Assembly (NCBI GenBank): GCA_041743835.1
Contig: JBGTLW010000042.1
Coordinates: 1 to 8,357, forward strand
Length of the DNA: 8,357 bases
Direction: 5' to 3'
DNA from: JBGTLW01 sp041743835
Lineage (GTDB): Bacteria; Planctomycetota; Phycisphaerae; Phycisphaerales; Phycisphaeraceae
The position numbers and the translations under genes were made by a program. This document shows positions 1 to 7,823 of the stretch, piece by piece; positions within the stretch are counted from its first letter, which is position 1; every line of letters starts with the position of its first letter. Below the pieces are notes generated by a model. The model had not been told where the DNA came from. It ran no database searches and worked only from the letters and a program-made list of their open reading frames with translations.

Positions 1-1
1 A

Positions 2-427
2 GCAAAGTTGGCCCCGCCCGCTGCACCGGCCCACGCGGGTGGTGGGGGAGCCAAGCCGGCGGCTAAGAAACCAGTCAACGGCCTGCAAACCGGTGGCAAG
101 CCCAAGGGCAACAAACTCGCCGACAACAACAAGAGCCAGCGTGGCAAGCCCAAACTTGCCGCAGCTCGACTCGAACACGGGCCCGACGGCCGGCCCGTCA
201 TGGTGTTTGACCGCGAGGTGGATGATCAGGATCGGGATGACATTGAAGCGGCCCTGGGCATCGCCTCGTCCGACATGATGTCCGCCACACAGTTCGAGCA
301 CGCCACTGGACGCAAGGTTGTGTTTGTTGACCCGTGGCCAGATTTGGCCCCCGCCGAGTGGCTGGGAGTAGTAGACGTGAGTTTCGACTTGATAGTGCAA
401 TCAGCGACTGGCCCCGGACTGTGTTGA
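2..427 (+). CDS. C-terminal part of an unrecognised protein (5' end outside the window)
   Basis: The frame is open to the left edge, so this is the last 141 residues of a longer protein; a TTG at position 8 is not a credible start. About the first 55 visible residues are low complexity, rich in Ala, Gly, Lys, Pro and Asn, and look like a flexible basic linker. They are followed by an acidic, more structured stretch (around VMVFDREVDDQDRDDIEAAL) and then GRKVVFVDPWPDLAP. Codons in this part have strong third-position G/C, which supports real coding. I do not recognise the family and assign no function. The last 15-20 codons use less typical codons (ATA, TCA, TGT), and their DNA overlaps an element seen again near 8181-8253. 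The native stop may therefore have been lost or shifted. The 338-nt gap and strong RBS downstream suggest it is not in the following operon. Confidence 0.55.
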   Translation, partial: AKLAPPAAPAHAGGGGAKPAAKKPVNGLQTGGKPKGNKLADNNKSQRGKPKLAAARLEHGPDGRPVMVFDREVDDQDRDDIEAALGIASSDMMSATQFEHATGRKVVFVDPWPDLAPAEWLGVVDVSFDLIVQSATGPGLC

Positions 428-451
428 AAATGCACGTTAGGTCTGCAAAGG
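395..451. repeat. Left copy of the diverged element also found at 8181-8253
   Basis: This partner of the 8181-8253 element overlaps the last codons of the partial left gene. Compared with the right copy it lacks 9 nt between two AAT triplets, as expected from a slippage deletion. The middle part between the two conserved blocks is not alignable by eye. Confidence 0.4.
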
Positions 452-765
452 ATAGTTCTGATGCAGGGCGGTGACGCTGGCTAGGGCGTGGGCGCGTGCA
501 TGCCGCTGCGTTTGAGGCGTGGCCTGGTGGGGTCTTGCAGGCCGCTTCGGTCGGGTCAGTAGCCCCCACGTGTGGACGGCGTCATCCGGTATGTCGTGGG
601 TCTAGCGGCAGGTGGGGCAGCCGAGCGCGGGTTTCTGAGGCCGGGGAGGCATCTCGGGTGTTCCGCTGATTGTAGGTAGCGATATGGAGTTAGCCCGCTG
701 CGGGGCCGATGAACGCAGCGGCGGCCACGCGGAGGCAACGCGGGCTTGGAGGAGGCAGATTAATC
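428..765. other. Non-coding gap upstream of the receptor operon
   Basis: Both strands of this 338-nt stretch are interrupted by stops in every plausible frame, and the short open frames show no coding-like codon pattern. It probably holds the operon promoter, but I cannot pick out -35/-10 boxes with confidence. I see no c-di-GMP riboswitch motif and no clear rho-independent terminator for the left gene. Its left edge carries GGTCTGCAAAGG (440-451), nearly repeated at 8241-8252. Its right edge carries the ribosome binding site listed separately. Confidence 0.6.
748..755 (+). promoter_or_regulatory. Strong ribosome binding site that fixes the receptor start
   Basis: GGAGGAGG lies 10 nt before the ATG at 766. 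It selects this ATG over the in-frame ATG at 709, which lacks such a site. Starting at 766 also places a classical signal peptide at the N-terminus. Confidence 0.8.
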
Positions 766-2862
766 ATGGAATCGTCAAACACATTGCGTGCGGTGTCTCT
801 ACGACTCAGCCCCCTGGCTATCCCGGCAATCATCCTGACGGCGGCTTTCGCAGGTGCCCCGACCCCTGCCTGGGCACAGCTCCAGAACGACCCGTCTGGG
901 AATCCCTCAATACCTGACGCGCCGGCCGCGATCAATCAGGACGCGGAAGCGGCACAAGTTGAAGAGCAACCCGCTGGTCTGGACCTTGGGCCGTACACGC
1001 TCGACATCTCGCTCAACAACGCCTACGCGGCGATGGACCTGTCGCAGTTGATGTCGATCCAGGTCGAGTCGGTGACCGGCGTGGCGGAAGACTGGTTCAA
1101 GACCCCGGCCGCGATCTACGTGATCGATTCGAGCGACATTGCGAACTCTGGCCTGCAGAGCTTGGCCGAGCTGCTGAGGCTCTCGCCGGGCATGCACGTC
1201 GGGCGGATCAACGCGGGCGAGTGGGCCGTCAGCTCCCGCGGCTTCAGCAACCAGTACGCCAACAAGCTGCAGGTCCTGATCGACGGGCGAGAAATCTACG
1301 AGCCGTTGTTCTCCGGCGTGCGATGGCGCTTCCACGACATGATCCTCGACGACATCGATCGTATCGAGGTCATCCGCGGCCCCGGCGCGACGCTCTGGGG
1401 CGCTAATGCGGTCAACGGCGTGGTGAACGTCGAGACCAAGAGCGCAAAGGACACGCAAGGGCTCTACATCAAACAGATCGTCGGCACGGAGCTGCGGAAC
1501 GTGACGGCTGTGCGCTACGGCGCACAGAGCGGCGAAGACACTTCGTACCGCGTCTGGGGAAAGTACACCAACCGCGACAGCTCGGCACACGGCGGCAACG
1601 GGGGCGGGTTTGACGACTGGGACATGACTTACGGCGGCTTCCGCCTCGATCACGACGGCCCGGACAACATCACCTCGACGATACACGGCAGCGCGTATGC
1701 CAGCGGCCGCATCGGCGAGCAGACCACGGCCCCCGGCACCGCCCCGTTCACCTCCCAGCTTCTGCGCGGAGACAGCCGCGCTCACGGCGGCAACCTGGTC
1801 GGCCGCGTCCGGCATGACGACGACACGCAGGGCTGGCAGGCCACGGCCTACGTGGACTTCATGGAAGACCACTCACACACGGGATACGACCAGCAACTGT
1901 TCACGTTCAACCTCGATTGGCGCCACCACTTCGAGCTCAATGAGCGACACGCCCTGATCTACGGACTCCAGTACCGACACAACACCTACGACACGGGCAG
2001 CGACATCCGCGCTGCATTTGATCCTGCGTCGGACGAACTCAACCTGTTCACCGGCTTCATCCAGGACACGATCACACTTGTCCCGGATCGCCTGTTCATG
2101 ATGGTCGGCTCAAAGTTCGAGCACAACGATTACACCGGCTTCGAGGTGCAGCCCAACGTGCGGCTGTGGTGGACGCCAAGCGAGCGGCACACGCTCTGGA
2201 CCTCCGTCTCGCGGGCTATACGCCGGCCCTCGCCGCTGGACCGCACAGTGGTCAACACGATTCTCCCCGGCATGGGCGACGACATCCAATTGCTGGGTAA
2301 CCCCGACTACAAGTCGGAGGATATGCTGGCGGTGGAGCTAGGCTACCGTGTGCGGCCGAGCGATCAACTGATCCTCGACACCACGATCTTCTGGAACAGC
2401 TACGACGATGTGTTCTCGCTCACAAACGTCGGTAATGACCTGGTGTTCGACAACAACGCTACCGCCCAGGGTTACGGCTTCGAGGCGTCGGCGACGTGGA
2501 TGCCAAACGCGAACTTCGAGCTGACCGGAAGCTACAGCCTCCTGTTACTCAGCATTGAAGACGCAAACACCGCAACCTATGAAAACGCAAGCCCAAAGCA
2601 TCAGTTTCAGGTCCGCAGCAACTACAAAATCACCGATGACATGACCTTCAACACCGCGCTGTACTACGTCAGCCCTATCGAGAGCGTCGATGCGTACTAC
2701 CGCCTGGACCTGGGGCTTACCTGGCGCGTGAACGATCGGCTGGACATCTCGGTGTGGGGTCAGAACCTGCTCGATGACAGCCACGAAGAGTTCGTCGGCA
2801 CGCTCACCAGCGACACGGGGATCGACCGCGGGGCCTATGTCCAACTGCGGTACCGCTTCTAA
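766..2862 (+). CDS. TonB-dependent receptor-like outer-membrane protein
   Basis: A 698-residue outer-membrane beta-barrel protein. Residues 1-37 form a signal peptide ending PTPAWA before Gln38. An acidic N-terminal stretch leads to DLSQLMSIQVESVTG (91-105), a sequence type typical just before the plug of this receptor subclass. The plug covers about 110-225, with AELLRLSPGMHV, the SSRGFSNQ segment, VLIDGREIYEP and the conserved IEVIRGPGATLWGANAVNGV (200-219). The rest is barrel-like, with alternating aromatic and polar strands, and ends YVQLRYRF; the terminal Phe is the usual BAM recognition residue. Length is normal for the family. No convincing TonB box is visible, so active transport is not proven; a sensory role is possible. 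The substrate cannot be read from sequence. It is the first gene of a tight operon with a YfiR-like protein and a hybrid kinase, which suggests it supplies the outer-membrane signal or ligand. Confidence 0.9.
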   Translation: MESSNTLRAVSLRLSPLAIPAIILTAAFAGAPTPAWAQLQNDPSGNPSIPDAPAAINQDAEAAQVEEQPAGLDLGPYTLDISLNNAYAAMDLSQLMSIQVESVTGVAEDWFKTPAAIYVIDSSDIANSGLQSLAELLRLSPGMHVGRINAGEWAVSSRGFSNQYANKLQVLIDGREIYEPLFSGVRWRFHDMILDDIDRIEVIRGPGATLWGANAVNGVVNVETKSAKDTQGLYIKQIVGTELRNVTAVRYGAQSGEDTSYRVWGKYTNRDSSAHGGNGGGFDDWDMTYGGFRLDHDGPDNITSTIHGSAYASGRIGEQTTAPGTAPFTSQLLRGDSRAHGGNLVGRVRHDDDTQGWQATAYVDFMEDHSHTGYDQQLFTFNLDWRHHFELNERHALIYGLQYRHNTYDTGSDIRAAFDPASDELNLFTGFIQDTITLVPDRLFMMVGSKFEHNDYTGFEVQPNVRLWWTPSERHTLWTSVSRAIRRPSPLDRTVVNTILPGMGDDIQLLGNPDYKSEDMLAVELGYRVRPSDQLILDTTIFWNSYDDVFSLTNVGNDLVFDNNATAQGYGFEASATWMPNANFELTGSYSLLLLSIEDANTATYENASPKHQFQVRSNYKITDDMTFNTALYYVSPIESVDAYYRLDLGLTWRVNDRLDISVWGQNLLDDSHEEFVGTLTSDTGIDRGAYVQLRYRF

Positions 2863-2881
2863 CTCGGGGGGATATCACGTT

Positions 2882-3490
2882 ATGAGACAGTTCCGGTACA
2901 TCCTGATGATGCTGACGATCGCTGCGAGCACCGTTGCGGCCATGCCGACGCTCAGCGCGCCCGAGCCGGGCAGCACAGACGTGATGAAGATCAAGGCGGC
3001 TTTCGTCTACAACTTCATCAAGTATGTGCAGTGGTCGGATGAGGCGTTCGCGGATGACAAGGGCCCGCTGGTGATCGGCGTCACCGGGCCCGACGACATC
3101 CGCGAGGCGCTGCGGGCCACGCTGCACGGCGAGTCGATCGGCAACCGCACCATGGAGGTTGTCTTGATCGTCCCTCCAGAGGCCAGGCCCGACGACCGCA
3201 GGGCATATGCCGCGGACTTGACGAAAGTCGCCGAGGGTATCAGCCGCTGCCACGTGGTGTTCTTTGGCGAAGAGCATGCACGGTGGGTGGGAGACCTCCA
3301 GCCCCACTTCGCCACGTTCGAGCACACACTCACCATCGGCGATGGGGATGCGTTTGTGCGCACGCCCACCGCGTTGGACCTGGTCAAGGTGGATGGTCGG
3401 TTTGTGTTCTACGCCAACCACCCGACGATCAAGCAGGCGCAATACAAGATCAGCTCGAAGTTGCTGCGCCTCGCACGGGACAAGAAGTAG
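2882..3490 (+). CDS. YfiR/DUF4154-family periplasmic protein
   Basis: A 202-residue secreted protein. The ATG at 2882 follows a G-rich ribosome site (2866-2871) by 10 nt and gives a signal peptide of about 26 residues (hydrophobic core YILMMLTIAASTVAA, likely cleavage after TLSA). The mature part has the family signature: IKAAFVYNFIKYVQW at 37-51, CHVVFFG at 123-129, GDGDAFVRT near 153-161, and the C-terminal block GRFVFYAN followed by KISSKLLRLA (172-198). In P. aeruginosa, YfiR is the periplasmic repressor of the CHASE8-containing cyclase YfiN. Here the next gene is a kinase with a CHASE8-like sensor, so a similar inhibitory role is inferred. Only one cysteine (Cys123) remains, so the intramolecular disulphides described for P. 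aeruginosa YfiR cannot form. It starts 19 nt after the receptor and ends 12 nt before the kinase, consistent with one transcript. Confidence 0.88.
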   Translation: MRQFRYILMMLTIAASTVAAMPTLSAPEPGSTDVMKIKAAFVYNFIKYVQWSDEAFADDKGPLVIGVTGPDDIREALRATLHGESIGNRTMEVVLIVPPEARPDDRRAYAADLTKVAEGISRCHVVFFGEEHARWVGDLQPHFATFEHTLTIGDGDAFVRTPTALDLVKVDGRFVFYANHPTIKQAQYKISSKLLRLARDKK

Positions 3491-3502
3491 CAAGGGATAC
3501 TG

Positions 3503-5893
3503 ATGCGTTGGATCAAACCCAAATTGACGGTCGGACACAAGCTGCTGCTGCTGGTCGGCGTGACCAGCGCGACTGCGACACTCGTGGTGATCGCAGCGCT
3601 GCTTGCGATGGACCTGGTGACCCTGCGCCGGCACAAGGTCGAATCGCTCGTGACGCAGGCGGACATGCTCACGATCCACAGCACAGCCGCGATGCTTTTC
3701 AACGACCCCGAGGCCGGCCGCGAGACGCTCGCCGCACTCGACGAGATCGAGGATGTGGTGGATGCGCATCTGGTGCGGGTAGATGGCAGTGTTTTTGCAA
3801 GCTATGGAGCATCCGAGAAGGTGGCTCTACCTATCACTGTTGGCAATCCGGGCGTACGCACCGAGGGCGATCACCTCATCGTCACGCGGCCGGTGAATGA
3901 CAAGCAGACGCCGTTAGGCACACTGGTTCTACGTTATGACCTGAAGCCGATGTATGCGATGCTGCGCCTAAACGCATTGGTCGCTGTGGGCATCGGGCTT
4001 GCGGCCGTCGGTTTAGCGCTGTGCCTTGCGTCAAGGCTGCGGCGGATCGTTGTGAGGCCGGTCGAGGAGCTCTCGTCCGTGGCCGCAGAGGTCTCGCGGA
4101 GCGGCAACTATTCCCTCCGTGCGCAGCGACACAGCAACGATGAACTAGGTGACCTGACCGACATGTTCAACCACATGCTCGCGGATACCCAGGGCCGCGA
4201 CCGGGCGCTTCTCGATGCGAAGGTCAACCTTGAGGCGCGGGTGCAGGAGCGCACGAGCGAGTTAGAGCGGGCGAAGATCGAAGCCGAGGCCGCCAACTCC
4301 GCGAAGAGCAACTTTCTTGCCAACATGAGCCACGAGATCCGCACGCCGATGACGGCCGTGATCGGGTTCAGCGATGTGCTGGTGGACCCGGGGCTGTCGC
4401 GGAGCGAGCGGCTGGACGCGGTGCAGACCATCCGCCGCAACGGCCAGCACCTGCTCAATGTCATCAACGACATACTTGACATCTCCAAGATCGAAGCGGG
4501 CAGCATGACTGTGGAGCGGTTGAGGGTGGAGTTGGTGCCCCTGATCGCAGATGTCGTCTCGCTGACCCGCGCCAAAGCGGGCGAGAGGCGTATCACGCTA
4601 TCGACCGAGTACCAGGCGCCCGTCCCGCGATTCCTCCAGACCGACCCCACCCGGTTGCGCCAGATGCTGCTGAATCTGATCAGCAACGCGGTGAAGTTCA
4701 CCGAGTGCGGCGGTTCGGTACGCCTGACGATCCGTTGCGAAACTGGCGACGGCCAAACACCCTGCATCCAGTTCGTCATCGAGGACACCGGCATTGGCAT
4801 GTCGGTCGATCAACTCACCATGCTCTTCCGCCCGTTCACCCAGGCAGACGAGACGATGGCCCGGCGCTTCGGGGGCACCGGTCTTGGGCTTGCGATCACG
4901 CGGCACCTGGCACGCATGCTCGATGGCGATGTGACCGTCCGCAGCACAATGGGTGAGGGGAGTTGTTTCACGCTGAGCCTGCCCACCGGGCCGCTGGAAG
5001 ACGCCGTCATGCTCGTCGAACCCAGTGAGATCGAGATGGGTATGCATCGCGGCGAGTACCGAGCCGCCAACCCGTTGCCCAACGTGGTGAACCTCACCGG
5101 CTCGATCCTGGTGGCAGAGGACGGCGTGGACAACCAGCGGTTGATCCGCCACACGCTCACCCGTGCCGGATTCACAGTCACCGTCGTCAACAACGGACAA
5201 GAGGCGGTGGACGCCGCGTGGACCAACGACGGCCAACGCCGCTTCGATGTCATCCTCATGGACATGCAGATGCCGATTATGGACGGCTACGCGGCGACCA
5301 CGCGCTTGCGCGAGCAAGGCTACACGTGGCCGATCATCGCGTTGACAGCTCACGCGATGTCATCCGACCGCGACCGCTGCATCAATGTCGGCTGCGACGA
5401 CTACGCTTCTAAACCTATCAGCCGCCGCGACCTGATCGAGCTGGTCGCGCGATACATTCAAAAGAGTGGTGGCCCGCTTCCTTCTGCCGTCAATATGCAG
5501 CAGCAGGGATCGGCATTGCAACCCGCTACGTCAGACGATGCGCCTCGACAGCCGATCCCCACGCACTCGGGCGGCGACCTGCTGCAAAGTGAGTTTGCCG
5601 ACGACCCCAGCATGACAGAACTCGTGCAGGAGTTTCTCGGCGAGTTGCCCAGGCGATGTATGACGCTTCAGCAGGCCTTGCGCGAAAGCGAGAGCGACCT
5701 CTTAATCACCACGGCTCACCAACTCAAGGGCGCGGCGGGTGGCTACGGCTACCCGAAGATATCCGAGGCCGCCAAGCGGCTTGAGCACACCGCCCGCGAG
5801 GGTAGTCAGATCGACCGAGTTGCCGAGCAGATCGAAGAGTTGTGCGAACTGTGCGACCGAGCCACGCTTCAAACCATGAGAAGTAGCCCATGA
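3503..5893 (+). CDS. Hybrid sensor histidine kinase: CHASE8-like, HAMP, HisKA, HATPase, REC, Hpt
   Basis: A 796-residue inner-membrane kinase. TM1 is about 13-36. A periplasmic domain of about 37-150 resembles CHASE8 (HSTAAMLFNDPEAGRETLAAL, then VDGSVFASYG). TM2 is about 155-177 and HAMP about 175-230, followed by a helical linker to about 268. The HisKA phosphosite is His277 in MSHEIRTP. The ATPase domain keeps the N box (NLISNAVKF, 391-399), G1 (DTGIGM, 428-433), the F box (LFRPFTQAD) and G2 (GGTGLGLAI, 457-465). The receiver (about 534-652) has Glu539/Asp540, phospho-acceptor Asp587, Thr615 and Lys637. A Gln/Pro-rich linker leads to an Hpt domain (about 690-790) with His739 in AHQLKGAAGG. 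Every catalytic residue I looked for is present. The start has AAGGGAT 4 nt upstream. Its stop overlaps the start of the REC-GGDEF-EAL gene, the likely recipient of phosphate from His739. Confidence 0.93.
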   Translation: MRWIKPKLTVGHKLLLLVGVTSATATLVVIAALLAMDLVTLRRHKVESLVTQADMLTIHSTAAMLFNDPEAGRETLAALDEIEDVVDAHLVRVDGSVFASYGASEKVALPITVGNPGVRTEGDHLIVTRPVNDKQTPLGTLVLRYDLKPMYAMLRLNALVAVGIGLAAVGLALCLASRLRRIVVRPVEELSSVAAEVSRSGNYSLRAQRHSNDELGDLTDMFNHMLADTQGRDRALLDAKVNLEARVQERTSELERAKIEAEAANSAKSNFLANMSHEIRTPMTAVIGFSDVLVDPGLSRSERLDAVQTIRRNGQHLLNVINDILDISKIEAGSMTVERLRVELVPLIADVVSLTRAKAGERRITLSTEYQAPVPRFLQTDPTRLRQMLLNLISNAVKFTECGGSVRLTIRCETGDGQTPCIQFVIEDTGIGMSVDQLTMLFRPFTQADETMARRFGGTGLGLAITRHLARMLDGDVTVRSTMGEGSCFTLSLPTGPLEDAVMLVEPSEIEMGMHRGEYRAANPLPNVVNLTGSILVAEDGVDNQRLIRHTLTRAGFTVTVVNNGQEAVDAAWTNDGQRRFDVILMDMQMPIMDGYAATTRLREQGYTWPIIALTAHAMSSDRDRCINVGCDDYASKPISRRDLIELVARYIQKSGGPLPSAVNMQQQGSALQPATSDDAPRQPIPTHSGGDLLQSEFADDPSMTELVQEFLGELPRRCMTLQQALRESESDLLITTAHQLKGAAGGYGYPKISEAAKRLEHTAREGSQIDRVAEQIEELCELCDRATLQTMRSSP
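5890..5893 (+). other. ATGA stop/start overlap between kinase and regulator
   Basis: The ATG of the regulator (5890-5892) overlaps the TGA of the kinase (5891-5893). Only a weak purine-rich stretch (GAGAAG, 5878-5883) precedes it, so translation of the regulator probably depends on ribosomes finishing the kinase, keeping the two partners in fixed ratio. Confidence 0.8.
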
Positions 5894-7695
5894 ACCGCCC
5901 ACAGACGATCCTTGTGATCGACGACGACCCGATGATCCACAAGCTGCTGCCGGTCAGGCTCAAGGAGCTCAACGTCCAGCTGCTCCACGCGCAGGACGGC
6001 GAGGAGGGGCTTGCGATGGCGAATGCGCACACGCCCGACCTGATCCTGCTGGACGTGATGATGCCGCGGCTGGATGGGTTCGAGGTCTGCCGACAGTTGC
6101 AGCACGGTGTCCGCACGCGAGAGGTCCCGGTGATCTTCCTCACCGGCTCGGACAACGCGAACGAAATGTCGCGCGGTTTCGAGCTGGGCGCGATGGATTA
6201 CGTGACCAAGCCGTTCAACGCCAACGAGCTGCGTGCCCGTGTCCGTTCCGCGCTGCGGCTGCAAGCCTTGGTCGCCGCGCTGGAGACCCAGGCCAAGACC
6301 GATGCGCTCACCGGGCTGCCCAACCGCTCGGCGTTCAAGCACCGGCTGCAGCGGGTCTTCGACCGCTCACGGTCCCAAGGCACGAGCTTCGCGCTGGTGT
6401 TCATCGACCTCGACCGCTTCAAGCACGTGAACGACAGCCTCGGCCACGCCGCGGGCGATCGCCTGCTGGTGCAGGTCGCCGACGTGTTGCAGCATGAAGT
6501 AGCGGCCGCGGCGAAGGCCGCCGGTCGTCTGGCTTCCGACTTCATCGCGCGCATGGGTGGCGACGAGTTCGTGGTCATTGTGGACAGCAACGAAGATGTG
6601 CACACGCTGATGGCTCTGGGTGAACGCCTGCGCGCAGCGCTTGGCGTGGGCTTCCCGATCGATGGCCACCACGTCCACGTCGGCGCGAGACTGGGCATCC
6701 GCATCTGTAGCGATTGGGACGCAACGCCCGAGGATCTGGTCCGCGATAGCGACACCGCGATGTATGCCGCGAAGGAGCAGGGCAAGGGCCGCTGCGTGCT
6801 CTTCACCGAGCAGATGCACCTCGATGCACGAGAACGCGTCCGTATTGAGGAGGAACTCCAAGTGGCGTTGAGCAACGGCCAGCTTTGGGTCGCGTACCAG
6901 CCGATCGTCGATATCAACACCGCGCAGATCGCTGGCTTCGAGGCGCTGATGCGGTGGCACCACCCGCAGCGCGGCAACATCGTCCCGGACCAGTTCATAC
7001 CGATCGCGGAGGAGTCGGGGCTCGTCGTGCCGATCGGACGCTGGGTTCTGGAAGAATCGTGCCGACAGTTCGTCGCGTGGCGCGAGCAGGGCCTGATCAG
7101 CGATGCACAACACATCTCGGTGAATCTGTCCAAGGCGCAGATCATGCACCCGGACATCGAAGCGCACATCGTCGTGGCATGCGAAACCGCGGGCCTGCCG
7201 TTTGGCCAACTGCATCTGGAGGTCACCGAATCGGTCATCATGCACGAGGTGAACTACATCGTGCAGGTGCTCAATCGGCTGCGGGCGCTGGGCATATGCA
7301 TATCGATGGATGACTTTGGCACCGGCTATTCCTCGCTGGCATCGCTGCACCGCTTCCCGATCGACACGCTGAAGATCGACCGCCAGTTCACCGAGACGAT
7401 CGCCAACAGCCGGCAGTACGCCGCGGTCATCCAGGCGATCATCATGCTTGCCGACAACCTCGGTATGCGCGTCGTCGCCGAGGGCATCGAGTCGAGCGAG
7501 CAACTCACACTGCTCCAGGCGCTATCGTGCGGTTTCGGCCAGGGCTATCACCTTGGAAGGCCCACCACCGCCGAGGCGACTACGCAACTGCTACGTGACC
7601 ACAAGGACGCATGCTGCAATCATGGCACAGGAGTTCTGATCCCGATCGAGACTGCGCCTGGCGTTTGGGGTGAGAGAAACGGAGCGGTGGCATAG
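5890..7695 (+). CDS. Response regulator with REC, GGDEF and EAL domains (cyclic di-GMP turnover)
   Basis: A 601-residue soluble regulator. The receiver (about 5-122) has Asp11/Asp12, phospho-acceptor Asp55 in LILLDVMMPRLDG, Thr85 and Lys107. The diguanylate cyclase domain (about 135-308) has DALTGLPNR, FIDLDRFKHVND and an intact GGDEF at 223-227. The inhibitory-site Asp217 is in place, but Leu214 sits where Arg is expected; Arg213 is one residue early. The phosphodiesterase domain (about 318-570) has YQP (336-338), Glu351 of EAL, Asn412 in VNLS, Glu444 in LEVTES, DDFGTGYSS (474-482), Lys495, Glu531 in AEGIES and Gln551 in QGYHLGRP, so all usual EAL catalytic and metal-binding positions are kept. 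Both activities are therefore possible, and which dominates cannot be read here. About 30 residues beyond the EAL fold (from about 571) are an unusual tail. The ATGA overlap with the kinase implies coupled translation and points to that kinase as its phosphodonor. Confidence 0.94.
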   Translation: MNRPQTILVIDDDPMIHKLLPVRLKELNVQLLHAQDGEEGLAMANAHTPDLILLDVMMPRLDGFEVCRQLQHGVRTREVPVIFLTGSDNANEMSRGFELGAMDYVTKPFNANELRARVRSALRLQALVAALETQAKTDALTGLPNRSAFKHRLQRVFDRSRSQGTSFALVFIDLDRFKHVNDSLGHAAGDRLLVQVADVLQHEVAAAAKAAGRLASDFIARMGGDEFVVIVDSNEDVHTLMALGERLRAALGVGFPIDGHHVHVGARLGIRICSDWDATPEDLVRDSDTAMYAAKEQGKGRCVLFTEQMHLDARERVRIEEELQVALSNGQLWVAYQPIVDINTAQIAGFEALMRWHHPQRGNIVPDQFIPIAEESGLVVPIGRWVLEESCRQFVAWREQGLISDAQHISVNLSKAQIMHPDIEAHIVVACETAGLPFGQLHLEVTESVIMHEVNYIVQVLNRLRALGICISMDDFGTGYSSLASLHRFPIDTLKIDRQFTETIANSRQYAAVIQAIIMLADNLGMRVVAEGIESSEQLTLLQALSCGFGQGYHLGRPTTAEATTQLLRDHKDACCNHGTGVLIPIETAPGVWGERNGAVA

Positions 7696-7823
7696 AGCGT
7701 CGCATTGCCATGGTTTGCGTGGAGCGTAGTTCTCAGACAGGACGCCGCGGTACCCAGATCGCTAGGGGTCACCGCCAATAGCGTATGCAGGATGGAAGAA
7801 GCTCCGATCACCCAAGTTCGGCT
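7696..7823. other. Intergenic stretch after the operon
   Basis: There is no coding-like frame on either strand and no stem-loop followed by a T run, so the operon terminator is not identified. The gene-free region continues to 8260, apart from the minus-strand remnant described next. Confidence 0.5.

Noticed and set aside
556..738. Minus-strand frame upstream of the receptor, with a CPTCR-like patch in a neighbouring frame
   Set aside because: Interrupted by stops, no family resemblance, no ribosome site and no consistent codon bias; not enough to call a transposase or gene remnant.
709..765. In-frame upstream ATG for the receptor, adding 19 residues
   Set aside because: It has no ribosome site of its own and would place a basic, Gly/Ala-rich stretch before the signal peptide; the ATG at 766 has GGAGGAGG at the right distance.
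428..765. Possible c-di-GMP riboswitch ahead of a c-di-GMP operon
   Set aside because: I looked for GEMM-like conserved segments and saw none in the expected arrangement.
907..1872. Long minus-strand open frame of 321 codons opposite the receptor (also 2804-3769 and 6367-7503)
   Set aside because: These are antisense shadows of GC-rich coding sequence; the sense frames have clear domain signatures.
2774..2881. Upstream in-frame start for the YfiR-like gene inside the receptor gene
   Set aside because: The extra residues are low-quality out-of-frame translation of the receptor, and the ATG at 2882 has a G-rich ribosome site and gives a proper signal peptide.
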